A DNA stretch of 64,000 nt, from NCBI GenBank assembly GCA_025059535.1, contig JANXCX010000011.1:62001-126000 (forward strand), given 5' to 3'. The notes under the pieces are model-generated. The model was not told the DNA's origin and made no database searches. It saw nothing but the letters and a program-made list of their open reading frames with translations. The stretch is from Bacteroidia bacterium (lineage in GTDB: Bacteria; Bacteroidota; Bacteroidia; SpSt-205). Numbering within the stretch: position 1 is the first letter of the stretch; every line of letters starts with the position of its first letter. Shown piece by piece: positions 35,505 through 44,663 of this stretch. The translations under genes were made by a program, and so were the position numbers.

Positions 35505-37262
35505 ATGCGTCAGGGCACGCTAAGCGTACATCTGCCCGGCATACTTCCTATTATACGCAAGTATCTTTATACCCATTCCGATGTATTTTTGCGCGAGCTT
35601 ATCGCAAATGGCGTAGATGCCTGCCAAAAGCTTTTAGCTATAGCCCGCAGTGAGAATCTCTCCATAGATCCCTCTACCCTCAAGGTAGAAATTCTTGCTT
35701 ACCCCGCTCGGCGCCAGCTGGTGGTACGGGATAATGGCATCGGCATGACCGAAGAAGAGGTAGAGCGCTTTTTGGCTGTTATTGCCGCCTCCAGCGCTCA
35801 GGAATTCGCCGAAAAATACAAGGAGACAGACATCATTGGCTTTTTTGGCATGGGCTTTTATGCGGCTTTTATGGTAGCGGAAAAAGTGGAGGTTCTCACG
35901 CAATCCTACCGCAGCGAAGCGCCGGGCGTCCGCTGGGTCAGTACAGGCACCGAGACCTATGAGATAGAACCTGCTCAGCGGCCCGAAGGGCGCGGCACTA
36001 CCGTAACCCTCCACCTTCATAAGGACTACGACGAATACGCCCAAATCTGGCGCATACGCCAAATAGCCGAAAAGTATGCCCGCTTCCTTCCAGTTACGAT
36101 TGAAGTGGAAGGGAGCCCCATCAATAAAAAACCTCTCTGGCGCGCGCACCCCACCCAGCTTAGCGAAAAGGATTATAAGGAATTCTACAAGCTTCTTTAT
36201 CCGCAGCAGCCCGAGCCTATCCTTTACCTTCACCTCAACATGGACTATCCCCTGCACCTGCAGGGCATTCTTTACTTCCCCCCGCTTAGGCCGGACTCGG
36301 TCATAGAACGCCATACCCTGGCGCTGTACGTGCGTGGCATGTTCATCACCGATCAGCTAAGCGAGATTTTGCCTCCTTACTTTGAGCTGCTGCACGGCGT
36401 GATAGAGTCCTCAGATATACCGCTCAATGTCTCGCGCAGTCAGCTTCAGGTAGATCCTACCGTACGCAAGGTAAGCCAATACATCAGCCGCAAGGTGATT
36501 GAACGGCTCAAAGAGCTTTTAGAAACCGATCGGGCGCGCTATGAGCAGCTCTGGCCACACATAGGGCCTTTCGTCAAGTATGGCACAGTGCGGGAGGAAG
36601 ACTTTGCCCATCGCGCTAAGGACCTCATTCTCGTAGAGACCGTAGCAGGTAAGCATTACACCCTCTCGGAGTATAAGGCCCAGATAGCTTCGGTAAAGAG
36701 TTCGGCGGGCTACCTCGTGGGATTTTACGCAAATGATCTGGCCAAACAAGGGGCTCTAGCCCGCCTTTTTGAAGAGCAGGGCTACCTCGTGGTCAAAGCC
36801 GATACCGTCATAGACCCCTACTGGTTTTCCTACACTGAGGGACGGGAAAATATCCGCTGGGTTCGGGTGGATGCCCAAGAGGCCGCCGAATGGCTAAAAA
36901 GTGACCGGAAAGAAAAAAGTCTAACGCCCGAGGAGGTAGCGGAGGTGAAGAAAGCTTTAGAAAGTCTTACCCAGCTTCGGGTAGAGCCCCAAGCGCTGGG
37001 CCCCTCAGCGCCGGCCGCTTTACTGGTGCGGGAGGAGCTGAGCCGCCGAGCCTATGAGGCTACCCTGCGGGAAGGGCCACCGGCCCCCACGCGGCTTATT
37101 TTTAATACCTCCCATCCGATTTATCGTCGTTATCTTCTTAGTCAGGACATCCGATGGCTAGAACATGCGCGCGATTGGGCGCAGCTGCTCAGTGGGGAGC
37201 TTCAGGCCGAGCAGCTGCGGGCCTTCTTAGAGCGCGACTGGGCCTTACTTTCAGCCTCTTAG
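35505..37262 (+). CDS. htpG: Hsp90 family chaperone HtpG
   Basis: A cytosolic ATP-dependent chaperone. The GHKL ATPase domain shows HSDVFLRELIANGVDACQ (metal and ATP glutamate/asparagine), VVRDNGIGMTEEEV and FFGMGFYAAFMVAEKV. The middle domain contains DIPLNVSRSQLQ, with the conserved arginine that contacts ATP. The 585-residue length is shorter than the ~625-residue E. coli protein, mostly through shorter charged and C-terminal regions. The possible promoter is one base off consensus. The next gene overlaps its 3' end if the annotated ATG is right. Confidence 0.95.
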   Translation: MRQGTLSVHLPGILPIIRKYLYTHSDVFLRELIANGVDACQKLLAIARSENLSIDPSTLKVEILAYPARRQLVVRDNGIGMTEEEVERFLAVIAASSAQEFAEKYKETDIIGFFGMGFYAAFMVAEKVEVLTQSYRSEAPGVRWVSTGTETYEIEPAQRPEGRGTTVTLHLHKDYDEYAQIWRIRQIAEKYARFLPVTIEVEGSPINKKPLWRAHPTQLSEKDYKEFYKLLYPQQPEPILYLHLNMDYPLHLQGILYFPPLRPDSVIERHTLALYVRGMFITDQLSEILPPYFELLHGVIESSDIPLNVSRSQLQVDPTVRKVSQYISRKVIERLKELLETDRARYEQLWPHIGPFVKYGTVREEDFAHRAKDLILVETVAGKHYTLSEYKAQIASVKSSAGYLVGFYANDLAKQGALARLFEEQGYLVVKADTVIDPYWFSYTEGRENIRWVRVDAQEAAEWLKSDRKEKSLTPEEVAEVKKALESLTQLRVEPQALGPSAPAALLVREELSRRAYEATLREGPPAPTRLIFNTSHPIYRRYLLSQDIRWLEHARDWAQLLSGELQAEQLRAFLERDWALLSAS

Positions 37263-40087
37263 TTAGCTGGACTAAGGCCCAACCTTTACCCCGTTTTCTC
37301 CAGCACGTTCCTCCCAATGTAGAGGCGCAGCTGCGCCGCATGAGCCTAGAGGAAAAAATTGGCCAGCTTCTCATGGTACCGGCTTTTAGCGATCCTAAAA
37401 GCTCCAATATCCAAGAGGTGAGGCGCTGGATTACGGAGTATCAGGTAGGCGGGATTATCTTCATGCGCGGCACGCCGACCACCCAGATAACGCTGACAAA
37501 TACCTACCAGCGCCTGAGCAAGCGCCCGCTTCTGATAGCCATGGATGCGGAGTGGGGGCCAGCCATGCGCCTGGATAGCCTTCCACGCTACCCTAACGCT
37601 CTCACCTTAGGCGCTGTACCCGACCAAAGCCTTATCTATCAGGTAGCGCGTAGCATAGGCCGTCAGTGCCGCCGCTTAGGCGTGCATATCAATTTTGCCC
37701 CCGTAGCCGACATAAATGTAAATCCCCAAAATCCCGTCATCGGCTTTCGGGCTTTTGGAGCGGATCGCCACCGCGTCACCCAACTCAGCCTTCTTTTCTT
37801 CCACGGCCTGCAGGACGAGCAGATTGTAGCGGTAGCGAAACACTTTCCAGGCCATGGCGACACTTACCTAGACTCGCACTTTGAGCTGCCGGTACTCCCT
37901 CATGACACCACTCGGCTAGACAGCATAGAGCTTTACCCTTTTCGGCACCTTATTAAGGCGGGAATACCGGGAATCATGATAGGGCATCTCCTTGTACCGA
38001 GCCTAGACACCTTCACGGCCACCGTATCGCCTCGGGTTATCCGGGATCTGCTGCGGGCTAAACTCGGCTTTAAGGGACTAGTATTTTCCGATGCCCTAAA
38101 TATGAAAGCCGTAGCCCTTTACTTCCCGCCAGGAGAGTTGGAAGTAAGGGCTTTAGAGGCAGGGGCGGATATTCTCCTGTATGTAGATAATGTGCCTGTA
38201 GTCTTTCGGGCTATTCATGAGGCAGTGCTCAAGGGGCGCCTGCGGGAAGAGGAGATTGATGAGAAAGTGTGGCGAATCCTGGCCCTTAAGGCTTACTTAG
38301 GCCTGAGTGAGCAGGCGCCCAGGGTGCCTGTAGAAGGGTGGCGGGAGGACCTCTGGGCCGAGCCCTTATTAGAGCCGCTTCGCCAGAGCTACATCCAGGC
38401 GGTTACCCTACTGCAAAATCGCCAAGACCTCCTACCGCTAGGCTACTTAGGTTCGCGCCGGCTGGTGTATGTGCAGCTAGGTTACGAACGGCCAGCCCCC
38501 TTGTACCGCTACCTGGCGCACTACTGCGCCATGGACGCCATCGTCATCCCCAACCCCGAAAAAGCCCTTCCCGAAAGCCTCCTCCAGGTCCTTCAAGGCT
38601 ACACCACTTTCATAGTGGGGTATTTTGGGCTCTCTAACAATCCCCGCCGCAACTTCGGCATACGCCCTAAAGCCCTAGACCTTCTCTGCGAAATCGCACG
38701 GAGCGAGAAGGAAATTATTCTCTGCCTCTTTGGAAGCCCGTACGCTCTATCCTACTTCGGTAGAGAAACCGCTATAATTCTGGGTTATCAGGAAGACACT
38801 CTCGCTCAGTGGCAAACGGCTGGGATTATCTTTGGCACCTCGCCTCCTTATGGCCAGTTATTTTTACCGCTTCCGCTTCACTATCCTCGCATGGTGCGGT
38901 ATAATTTTGAGCGGTATCGTCCGATATATCCTTACCGCTCCCCCTACAGTTTTCAACGCACCGACTCGCTCCTGCGGCACTTTGTAGCCCAGAAACTTAG
39001 CCCAGGCTTTGCGGTGGCGGTGATTTATCGGGATACTTTCGTATATACTCGGGGGGTAGGTAGCCTGAGCTATGAAGAAAGTCGAACCCCTTCGCCCACT
39101 CATACCTTGTATGACCTAGCTTCTTTGACCAAGGTCTTTGCTACCACCCTCATGGCCATGGATCTGTATGAGAAAGGCGTACTGCGCCTTTATGAGCCTT
39201 TAGGCGTCCGCTGTCCCGAGTGGCAGGCTTATCCGCTAAGTCACCTTACCCCCTATCAGCTCCTTACCCATACCGCTGGCTATCCGCCTACTTTACCGCT
39301 CCTTCCTGAAGTGCTGGCTAAAAAACCTTTCGCCTCCACCTTTTCTTTAGCCTTCCCTTTTGCCGTCAGTCGCAAGCAGTACCTACAGCGAGAATATCCA
39401 GAACACGTGTGGGAGAAAATACTGCAGCAGGCCCCAAGTCCTACCAAGAAAGTCATATACTCGGATATAGGCTTCGTTGTTTTGGGGAGGTACTTAGAGA
39501 AGCTAGCGGGAGAGCGCCTAGAGACCTATGTAACGCAGCGCTTCTACCAGCCTATGGGCCTGTATGGCCTTGTTTTTCACCCTACCTGGTATAGCAAGGA
39601 TTCGCTATGTGCCCCTTCAGAGGTAGATACCGTGTGGCGTAAAGATACGCTGCGCGGCTATGTCCATGACCCCATGGCGGCCCTTTTAGGAGGTAGCGGC
39701 GGCCATGCTGGTTTATTTGGCACGGCGGCTGATGTAGCCAAACTTCTCTGGCTTTTCTATCGAGAGGGCGAATATGGGGGGCACTGCTACCTATCCCCCG
39801 CCACGGTACGCACCTTCACCAGCGCCGCGGAAAACCTAGAACGGGGGCTAGGTTGGGATAAGCCCGGCTCCCAACGCAGCAGCTTTCTTCCCCGTATGTT
39901 TTCTCAGGAGACTTTCGGACACTTAGGGTTCACGGGCACAGCCGCTTGGTGCGACCCTAAACGCCATCTCATCGTCGTAATTCTCTCCAATCGCACCTAC
40001 CCCTCCAGTAACGACCCCCGCTTCAACCAGCAAAAAGTGCGACTCCAACTTCTGGAAGCTATAGAAGCCGACTTAGGGCTGCGCTAA
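37154..40087 (+). CDS. glycoside hydrolase family 3 fused to a serine beta-lactamase-like domain
   Basis: A 977-residue exported two-domain protein. The GH3 part (about residues 45-420) resembles NagZ beta-N-acetylglucosaminidases, with KHFPGHGDT and the nucleophile in FSDALNMKA. After a linker, the part from about 600 has a class C/DD-peptidase fold: SLTK (SxxK serine near residue 655), YSDIG (YxN-like) and HLGFTGTA. Such GH3-lactamase fusions are known in Bacteroidota and probably act on peptidoglycan fragments in the periplasm. The start is uncertain: ATG 37154 overlaps htpG by 109 bases and gives a long n-region, TTG 37175 is also possible, and the signal-like core is LGLTFSLLVSWTKAQ just after 37238. 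Confidence 0.88.
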   Translation: MARTCARLGAAAQWGASGRAAAGLLRARLGLTFSLLVSWTKAQPLPRFLQHVPPNVEAQLRRMSLEEKIGQLLMVPAFSDPKSSNIQEVRRWITEYQVGGIIFMRGTPTTQITLTNTYQRLSKRPLLIAMDAEWGPAMRLDSLPRYPNALTLGAVPDQSLIYQVARSIGRQCRRLGVHINFAPVADINVNPQNPVIGFRAFGADRHRVTQLSLLFFHGLQDEQIVAVAKHFPGHGDTYLDSHFELPVLPHDTTRLDSIELYPFRHLIKAGIPGIMIGHLLVPSLDTFTATVSPRVIRDLLRAKLGFKGLVFSDALNMKAVALYFPPGELEVRALEAGADILLYVDNVPVVFRAIHEAVLKGRLREEEIDEKVWRILALKAYLGLSEQAPRVPVEGWREDLWAEPLLEPLRQSYIQAVTLLQNRQDLLPLGYLGSRRLVYVQLGYERPAPLYRYLAHYCAMDAIVIPNPEKALPESLLQVLQGYTTFIVGYFGLSNNPRRNFGIRPKALDLLCEIARSEKEIILCLFGSPYALSYFGRETAIILGYQEDTLAQWQTAGIIFGTSPPYGQLFLPLPLHYPRMVRYNFERYRPIYPYRSPYSFQRTDSLLRHFVAQKLSPGFAVAVIYRDTFVYTRGVGSLSYEESRTPSPTHTLYDLASLTKVFATTLMAMDLYEKGVLRLYEPLGVRCPEWQAYPLSHLTPYQLLTHTAGYPPTLPLLPEVLAKKPFASTFSLAFPFAVSRKQYLQREYPEHVWEKILQQAPSPTKKVIYSDIGFVVLGRYLEKLAGERLETYVTQRFYQPMGLYGLVFHPTWYSKDSLCAPSEVDTVWRKDTLRGYVHDPMAALLGGSGGHAGLFGTAADVAKLLWLFYREGEYGGHCYLSPATVRTFTSAAENLERGLGWDKPGSQRSSFLPRMFSQETFGHLGFTGTAAWCDPKRHLIVVILSNRTYPSSNDPRFNQQKVRLQLLEAIEADLGLR

Positions 40088-40112
40088 GGGGAATTTTTTT
40101 GTTCTTCTCAGC

Positions 40113-40916
40113 ATGCGGCGCCTAATCCCGCTGGTAGCCGTATTAGGCCTTAGTGGATGCCTCAAAGTTATAGATGTGGATGTGCCAGCCGATACAGGGG
40201 AGCTGGTGGTAGAAGGGTACTATAGCGATAGAGACACAGCTATGGTAAAGGTAAGTCGGACAGTGCCCTATTTCGGTGAAAGCGCCCCGCGCCCTATTTC
40301 GGACGCTCTAGTGATTCTTGAAGAGATAGAGACAGGGGCCCAGGACACGCTACGCTGGCGGGATACGGCCTACTTCCGTATAGGTGGCCGGGTAAGGCCT
40401 GTGGCGGGCCACACCTACCGGCTCCTCGTACGCGCCCAAGACGAAGAGGTCAAGGCAATTTCACGCCTACCCCGACGCGTTCCGATAGACACGCTAATTA
40501 TTCTTTATAGGCCCGCTATAGGGCGCTTGCCTGAAGGCTATCGGGCCTTCGGCTTTGCCCGCGACCCGGACGGAGAAAATAACGCCTACCGCGCACGCGT
40601 GTGGCGCAACGATACGCTCTTCAATCGCCCCGTAGACTGGATATACTCTGACGATAGGTACATAGATGGGCGGCTGATTGTATTTGAGTTTCCCTATCCC
40701 CTCAATTCAGGGGATAAATTTACCCTAGAGCTGCGCACTATACCGACGGAAGTAGTGCGGTATTACGACCAAGTTATTCGGAATGCCTTTGGGGGAAGTG
40801 GTGGCTTTGCTCCGCCACCAGATAATGCCTATTCTAACTTTCAGGGGGGTAAGCGGCGCGTGTGGGGGTATTTCATGGCCTATGCCAGTGATATCAAAAG
40901 CGCTGTAGCCCCTTAG
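40113..40916 (+). CDS. DUF4249 family lipoprotein
   Basis: A 267-residue predicted lipoprotein: MRRLIPLVAVLGLSGC gives a signal peptide and lipobox. The mature beginning VIDVDVPADTGELVVEGYYSD and the later VKVSRTVPYF match the Bacteroidota DUF4249 family, which commonly accompanies TonB receptors, though none is directly adjacent here. The function is unknown. A T-rich stretch ending TTTG at 40101 lies 11 bases before the ATG but does not match the promoter consensus. The gene converges on purA with a single base between stops. Confidence 0.85.
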   Translation: MRRLIPLVAVLGLSGCLKVIDVDVPADTGELVVEGYYSDRDTAMVKVSRTVPYFGESAPRPISDALVILEEIETGAQDTLRWRDTAYFRIGGRVRPVAGHTYRLLVRAQDEEVKAISRLPRRVPIDTLIILYRPAIGRLPEGYRAFGFARDPDGENNAYRARVWRNDTLFNRPVDWIYSDDRYIDGRLIVFEFPYPLNSGDKFTLELRTIPTEVVRYYDQVIRNAFGGSGGFAPPPDNAYSNFQGGKRRVWGYFMAYASDIKSAVAP

Positions 40917-40917
40917 T

Positions 40918-42087
40918 TCAGAGGTAGCGCTTCCAATCCTCCCGATTAGGTCCGGTAGAGAGGGCTCCTACAGGTACTCTAACCTCCTGCTCTATAAAGC
41001 GCACGAATTCCTTGAAGTTTTCATCGTTTAGGGTGAGCCAGCCTGAAAAGCTTTTATAGGTAGGATGGGTATCAGAACCGCCGATGCGCACTTTTACTTC
41101 GGGTAGCCCACAGAGTACATCGGCTTTCGTAAGGGCTAATACTGAGACGCCATTCAGGGCTATGGCGTAGCGCAGGGCTACAAGGTCTAGCCAGCCGCAG
41201 CGGCGCAGGCGGCCGGTAGTAGCCCCGCGTTCCCCCCCTTTCTCCTGAAGCCAAGCCGCTAACGGACCATGAATCTCGGTTGGAAAGGGACCACTGCCTA
41301 CGCGAGTAGTGTAGGCTTTCAAGACCCCCCACACTGTCCCAATAGCCTGCGGCGGCACACTGAGCCCCGCCAGTACCCCAGCTATAGTAGTATGCGAGGA
41401 GGTTACATAAGGATAGGTACCCGCAAAAATATCCAAGAGCGTACCCTGCGAACCCTCAGCCAAAATGCGGTCAAACTGGCGAATCCAGCTAAAGGTATCC
41501 ACCCGTGGTAGGCTTCGCAGTAGCTCTATCCCAACCCAGAAGTCTTCTGGAATTTCGGGTGGGGGCACGTCGGAAAAGTGCCGCGCATGGTAGGCGGTAA
41601 GCTCTTTTACCTGCTGAGGGAAGTTGGGGTTATCCAGCTGGGCTAAGGGCAAGCCGCGCCGCGCGTAGCGGTCGGCGTAGGCTGGACCAATCCCTCGCCG
41701 GGTCGTACCTATCCGCGCACTTTCAGGACTTACTTCCTCCAGCCAGCGGTGAATGGGAAGGATGAGCTGCACACCCCGCCCTAAAGCCAAACGCTCCCGC
41801 AAGGAGAGCCCCAGTGCCTCCAGCCCCTTCACTTCCTGGGCAAATACCTCGGGGTCTATCAGCGCGCCATCCCCGATAAAACAGAGGACATTTGGGTGAA
41901 AAATACCCGCTGGAATCTGATGCAGAACTACCTTTTGACCCTGGTGATAGAGCGTGTGACCTGCATTAGGCCCACCCTGAAAACGGGCCACTACGGGGTA
42001 TTCTACCGCTAAGGCATCTACTACCTTTCCCTTGCCTTCATCCCCCCACTGTAGCCCCAGAACTACATCTACCCGGGGCAAGCCCAT
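40918..42087 (-). CDS. purA: adenylosuccinate synthase
   Basis: PurA makes adenylosuccinate from IMP and aspartate with GTP, the committed step to AMP. The 389-residue sequence has QWGDEGKGKVVD, the IMP-contacting GPNAGHT, GTTRRGIGPAY and VGSGPFPTE, all canonical; it is about 40 residues shorter than E. coli PurA, with losses spread over loops. Its ATG abuts the STAS gene stop (TAGATG). In Bacteroidota a Fur-family gene commonly precedes purA, which matches this operon apart from the extra STAS gene. Confidence 0.95.
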   Translation of the reverse strand: MGLPRVDVVLGLQWGDEGKGKVVDALAVEYPVVARFQGGPNAGHTLYHQGQKVVLHQIPAGIFHPNVLCFIGDGALIDPEVFAQEVKGLEALGLSLRERLALGRGVQLILPIHRWLEEVSPESARIGTTRRGIGPAYADRYARRGLPLAQLDNPNFPQQVKELTAYHARHFSDVPPPEIPEDFWVGIELLRSLPRVDTFSWIRQFDRILAEGSQGTLLDIFAGTYPYVTSSHTTIAGVLAGLSVPPQAIGTVWGVLKAYTTRVGSGPFPTEIHGPLAAWLQEKGGERGATTGRLRRCGWLDLVALRYAIALNGVSVLALTKADVLCGLPEVKVRIGGSDTHPTYKSFSGWLTLNDENFKEFVRFIEQEVRVPVGALSTGPNREDWKRYL

Positions 42088-42450
42088 CTAAGTCAATCCC
42101 GCAAGCGCTTCCTCCACCGTCTCCCGAAGGGGAAATACCGTATCCAGCCGCGTAATATGCAGCAGGCTGCGAATATTCGCCGGCAAGGCAGCCAAAATGA
42201 ACTCCCCCCCCGCCGAGCGCGTGCGAGAAAAGAGCGTAATCAGGGAACCCAGCCCCGAACTGTTCATATTCCGCACATTAGAAAGGTCCAAAATAAAATT
42301 TTTGTGGCCCTTTTCCAGAAGCTCTAAGAAGGCATTTTTGAACTGTTGTTGGGTGGAGTCTCCCATTAGGCTGCCTTCTAATCGGAAGACAATAGCTTTG
42401 CCCATGTCCTGTGTGGTATAGTTCATATGCAGGTCAGGATTGTAATTCAT
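42088..42450 (-). CDS. STAS-domain anti-sigma factor antagonist-like protein
   Basis: A 120-residue SpoIIAA-like STAS protein. NVRNMNSSGLGSLITLF near residue 60 includes the serine that is phosphorylated in anti-sigma antagonists (NSSGLG here versus the usual DSSGLG). This implies a partner-switching pathway with a serine kinase anti-sigma factor, but no partner gene lies nearby. The ATG overlaps the fur stop as ATGA, yet a full promoter element (42458-42465) lies within the last codons of fur, so the gene has two possible modes of expression. PurA follows with no gap. Confidence 0.85.
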   Translation of the reverse strand: MNYNPDLHMNYTTQDMGKAIVFRLEGSLMGDSTQQQFKNAFLELLEKGHKNFILDLSNVRNMNSSGLGSLITLFSRTRSAGGEFILAALPANIRSLLHITRLDTVFPLRETVEEALAGLT

Positions 42451-42929
42451 TTTTCTGCAAAGGTATAGACTTTAGGACGATGCGGACAAACGGCATCCGT
42501 GCAACGGGCATATATTACTAAATCGTGCCGGACGGATTGCATCCGAAAGAGGCGCTCTATGCCCTGCAAAACAAAGCCTACTTGGGGATCGCAGAATTCC
42601 TGTATAAAGCCGCAATCCAGGCATATCAGGTGATCGTGCTGCTGCCGGCCTAAACTGCGCTCATAGATCATCCGCCCTTCGTAGAAGCTATATCGCCTAA
42701 CTAAGCCGCAGGCTAAGAACAGCTCGAGCGTATTATAAACTGTAGCCCTGCTTACTTTGAGGCCTTTTTTGAGGAGATGCGCATGAAGGGTTTCCGCGTC
42801 AAAGTGCATAAGCTCCTCGTAGATAGCGCGCAGAATGTGGGTGCGTTCAGCAGTTCTGCGGAGGCCCTGCTGCGTCAAATAGGCTTCCAAATGCTTCTGA
42901 GCCTGCTGGAAGGCCTCCGAGGAAGACAT
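42447..42929 (-). CDS. fur: Fur-family metal- or peroxide-responsive repressor
   Basis: A 160-residue winged-helix regulator. The DNA-binding half contains GLRRTAERTHILRAIYE and VSRATVYNTLELF; the structural zinc motif is HLICLDCG, with a second pair in RCTDAVCPH near the C-terminus. Histidines in DLVIYARC-adjacent positions and QQHDH fit the metal sensory site. Fur, PerR and Zur cannot be distinguished here. ATG 42929 is used because a TACATTTG element lies 4 bases upstream; a TTG three bases earlier in frame is rejected. It is divergent from the tRNA gene. Confidence 0.9.
   Translation of the reverse strand: MSSSEAFQQAQKHLEAYLTQQGLRRTAERTHILRAIYEELMHFDAETLHAHLLKKGLKVSRATVYNTLELFLACGLVRRYSFYEGRMIYERSLGRQQHDHLICLDCGFIQEFCDPQVGFVLQGIERLFRMQSVRHDLVIYARCTDAVCPHRPKVYTFAEK
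42458..42465 (-). promoter_or_regulatory. TAnnTTTG promoter element inside the end of fur, for STAS and purA
   Basis: TACCTTTG overlaps the fur codons for YTFAE and ends 7 bases before the STAS ATG at 42450. It lets STAS-purA be transcribed apart from fur. Confidence 0.65.
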
Positions 42930-42933
42930 CAAG

Positions 42934-42941
42934 CAAATGTA
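42934..42941 (-). promoter_or_regulatory. TAnnTTTG promoter element for fur
   Basis: TACATTTG, 4 bases before ATG 42929. It is divergent from the tRNA promoter, with 19 bases between the two elements. Confidence 0.75.
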
Positions 42942-42960
42942 ATTCTTTCCGAGAGTTCTG

Positions 42961-42968
42961 TACCTTTG
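42961..42968 (+). promoter_or_regulatory. TAnnTTTG promoter element for the tRNA
   Basis: TACCTTTG, 7 bases before the mature tRNA 5' end at 42976. It calibrates the others: transcription must start within these 7 bases or at 42976 for the tRNA to be complete. Confidence 0.8.
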
Positions 42969-42975
42969 TGGAAGC

Positions 42976-43048
<73 letters not shown>

Positions 43049-43049
43049 C

Positions 43050-43472
43050 GTGGAGGTAAAGCTCCGATGGACGGGTGCGGGGCTCCACTTTTTAGCGCAG
43101 GCGGAAAGTGGCCACACCACCGCTTACGACTCACCTGTAGAAGTAGGGGGTACAGACCAAGCGATGCGGCCTATGGAAGGACTCCTCAGTGCCATGGTAG
43201 CCTGCTTTGCGGCGGATGTGGTAAGTATCCTACAAAAAAAGCGCTGCGAGATTCGCCAATTTCAGGTGCAGGCTACGGCTGAGCGCCGCCCCGACTTCCC
43301 GCGCGTCTTTACCAAGGCTCACCTCCAAGTAGAAATAGAAAGCCCTAACGCCAAACCCGCCGACATAGAGCGCAGCATTGAGCTTTCCCGCACTAAGTAC
43401 TGTAGCGCCATGGCCATGTTTGCCGCGGCGGGCTGCGAGATAGTAATTGACTATACCCTTCGCACGAGCTGA
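43050..43472 (+). CDS. OsmC/Ohr-family protein
   Basis: A 140-residue OsmC-family protein, thiol-dependent peroxidases for organic hydroperoxides in well-studied members. Both expected cysteines are present, in AMVACFAADVV (near residue 51) and RTKYCSAMAMF (near 113), and GGTDQAMRPMEGLL matches the family N-terminal half. The start GTG at 43050 lies two bases after the tRNA discriminator base, with no promoter between, so the mRNA is probably released by tRNA 3' processing. A Fur-family gene is divergent on the other side, which may hint at oxidative-stress linkage. It overlaps the next gene by one base. Confidence 0.85.
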   Translation: MEVKLRWTGAGLHFLAQAESGHTTAYDSPVEVGGTDQAMRPMEGLLSAMVACFAADVVSILQKKRCEIRQFQVQATAERRPDFPRVFTKAHLQVEIESPNAKPADIERSIELSRTKYCSAMAMFAAAGCEIVIDYTLRTS

Positions 43473-44479
43473 TGTGGGCGGTAACAGGAGCTACGGGCTT
43501 TGTAGGCTATCACTTTTTAGCCGAATGGAAGCGCCGCGGGAAGCCCGTGCCTTTACGCCTTTTGGTACGCACCCCCAACCATCCCACCCTACAGCCTTAT
43601 ATAGGCGAGGTGGAGATTCAGCAAAGCGCCCTTCAAGACGCGCATGCACTTTTTGGCTTCTGTTCAGGCGCAGAAGCCGTGATTCACTTAGCCGCTACGA
43701 TCAGCTTCTCGCCTCGCGCCCGGGCCTGGATGCACCAGACAAATGTAGAAGGCACGCGCAACCTAGTCAATGCCGCCTTAGAGGCTGGCGTGCGCCGCTT
43801 TGTGTACCTCAGTTCTATTGCAGCGCTCAGCCGCCCCGCCGGTTCTAGCGAGCCTCTGAACGAGGATACCCTCTGGGAAGAGTCCCCGTACAATACCTAC
43901 TACGGCTATACGAAGTATCTGGGCGAAAAAGAGGTTTGGCGCGGCGGAGAAGAAGGGCTGTCCATTCTCATATTTAACCCAGGTATCATCTTGGGCCCTT
44001 ATCCAAGCTGGGAAAAAGGGAGCCCGGCTTTTTTCCGCATGATTTGGGGGGGCCTGCCCTTCTATCCAGTGGGCAGTAGTGGCTTTGTAGGGGTCTCTGA
44101 CGTGGTAAGGGCTATTTTTATGGGTATGGAGCTTCACCCTACCGGCTGGGGGAAGCGGTACATCTTAGTGGCGGAGAATCGGACCTATAAGGAGATTTTT
44201 GAGGCAATTGCGCAGGCTTTGGGGCGACGCCCTCCCCGCTTACCCATTCCGCGCCGTATGGCAGTAGGCTTTGGGTGGCTAATGGAGCACTTAGGGCGGG
44301 CCTTAGGCCTTCCAGCCGCCGCCACGCGCGAAACAGCCCGTACCAGTAGCGCCCATTTCACCTACAATGGCAGTCGCATTACCCAAACCTGGCCCTTTGT
44401 CTATACCCCCCTACGCGAAGTCATAGAAGAAACCGCAAAAGTGTTTCTTTCTACCTATGCGGGTACAGCTAAACGGTGA
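43472..44479 (+). CDS. NAD-dependent epimerase/dehydratase family protein
   Basis: A 335-residue extended SDR. The N-terminal Rossmann motif is VTGATGFVGYH, then VIHLAATISF and the YGYTKYLGEKE active site (YxxxK), with NPGIILGP later. Substrates of this broad family range from nucleotide-sugars to steroids; nothing here fixes one, though the Bacteroidota group is often annotated as NAD-dependent epimerase. It begins with TGATG overlap after the OsmC gene, and thiS overlaps its end by 23 bases. Confidence 0.85.
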   Translation: MWAVTGATGFVGYHFLAEWKRRGKPVPLRLLVRTPNHPTLQPYIGEVEIQQSALQDAHALFGFCSGAEAVIHLAATISFSPRARAWMHQTNVEGTRNLVNAALEAGVRRFVYLSSIAALSRPAGSSEPLNEDTLWEESPYNTYYGYTKYLGEKEVWRGGEEGLSILIFNPGIILGPYPSWEKGSPAFFRMIWGGLPFYPVGSSGFVGVSDVVRAIFMGMELHPTGWGKRYILVAENRTYKEIFEAIAQALGRRPPRLPIPRRMAVGFGWLMEHLGRALGLPAAATRETARTSSAHFTYNGSRITQTWPFVYTPLREVIEETAKVFLSTYAGTAKR

Positions 44480-44663
44480 AGCCCTCACATTACCCGAGAA
44501 CCTAAGCGTTTTACAGCTTTTAGAGCGGCTGGGAATTTCACCCGAAAAGGTAGGTTTAGCCGTGGCCGTAAATAGGCGGGTAGTCCCTCGCACGAAATGG
44601 GGCTCTACCGTGCTGGCGGAAGGGGATCAGATAGAGCTGGTATATGCCCGTCAAGGGGGCTGA
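44457..44663 (+). CDS. thiS: sulfur carrier protein ThiS
   Basis: A 68-residue ubiquitin-like carrier that donates sulfur to the thiazole of thiamine as a C-terminal thiocarboxylate. It ends in the essential GG (YARQGG), and RVQLNGEALTLPENLSVLQL forms the first beta strands of the fold. The ATG at 44457 overlaps the upstream gene by 23 bases, and thiO starts inside its end by 20 bases. No thiG or thiF is in the window. Confidence 0.9.
   Translation: MRVQLNGEALTLPENLSVLQLLERLGISPEKVGLAVAVNRRVVPRTKWGSTVLAEGDQIELVYARQGG

Noticed and set aside
42930-42932. TTG at 42932 as the fur start
   Set aside because: The ATG three bases later is spaced 4 bases from the promoter, the most common spacing here, and TTG starts are rare.
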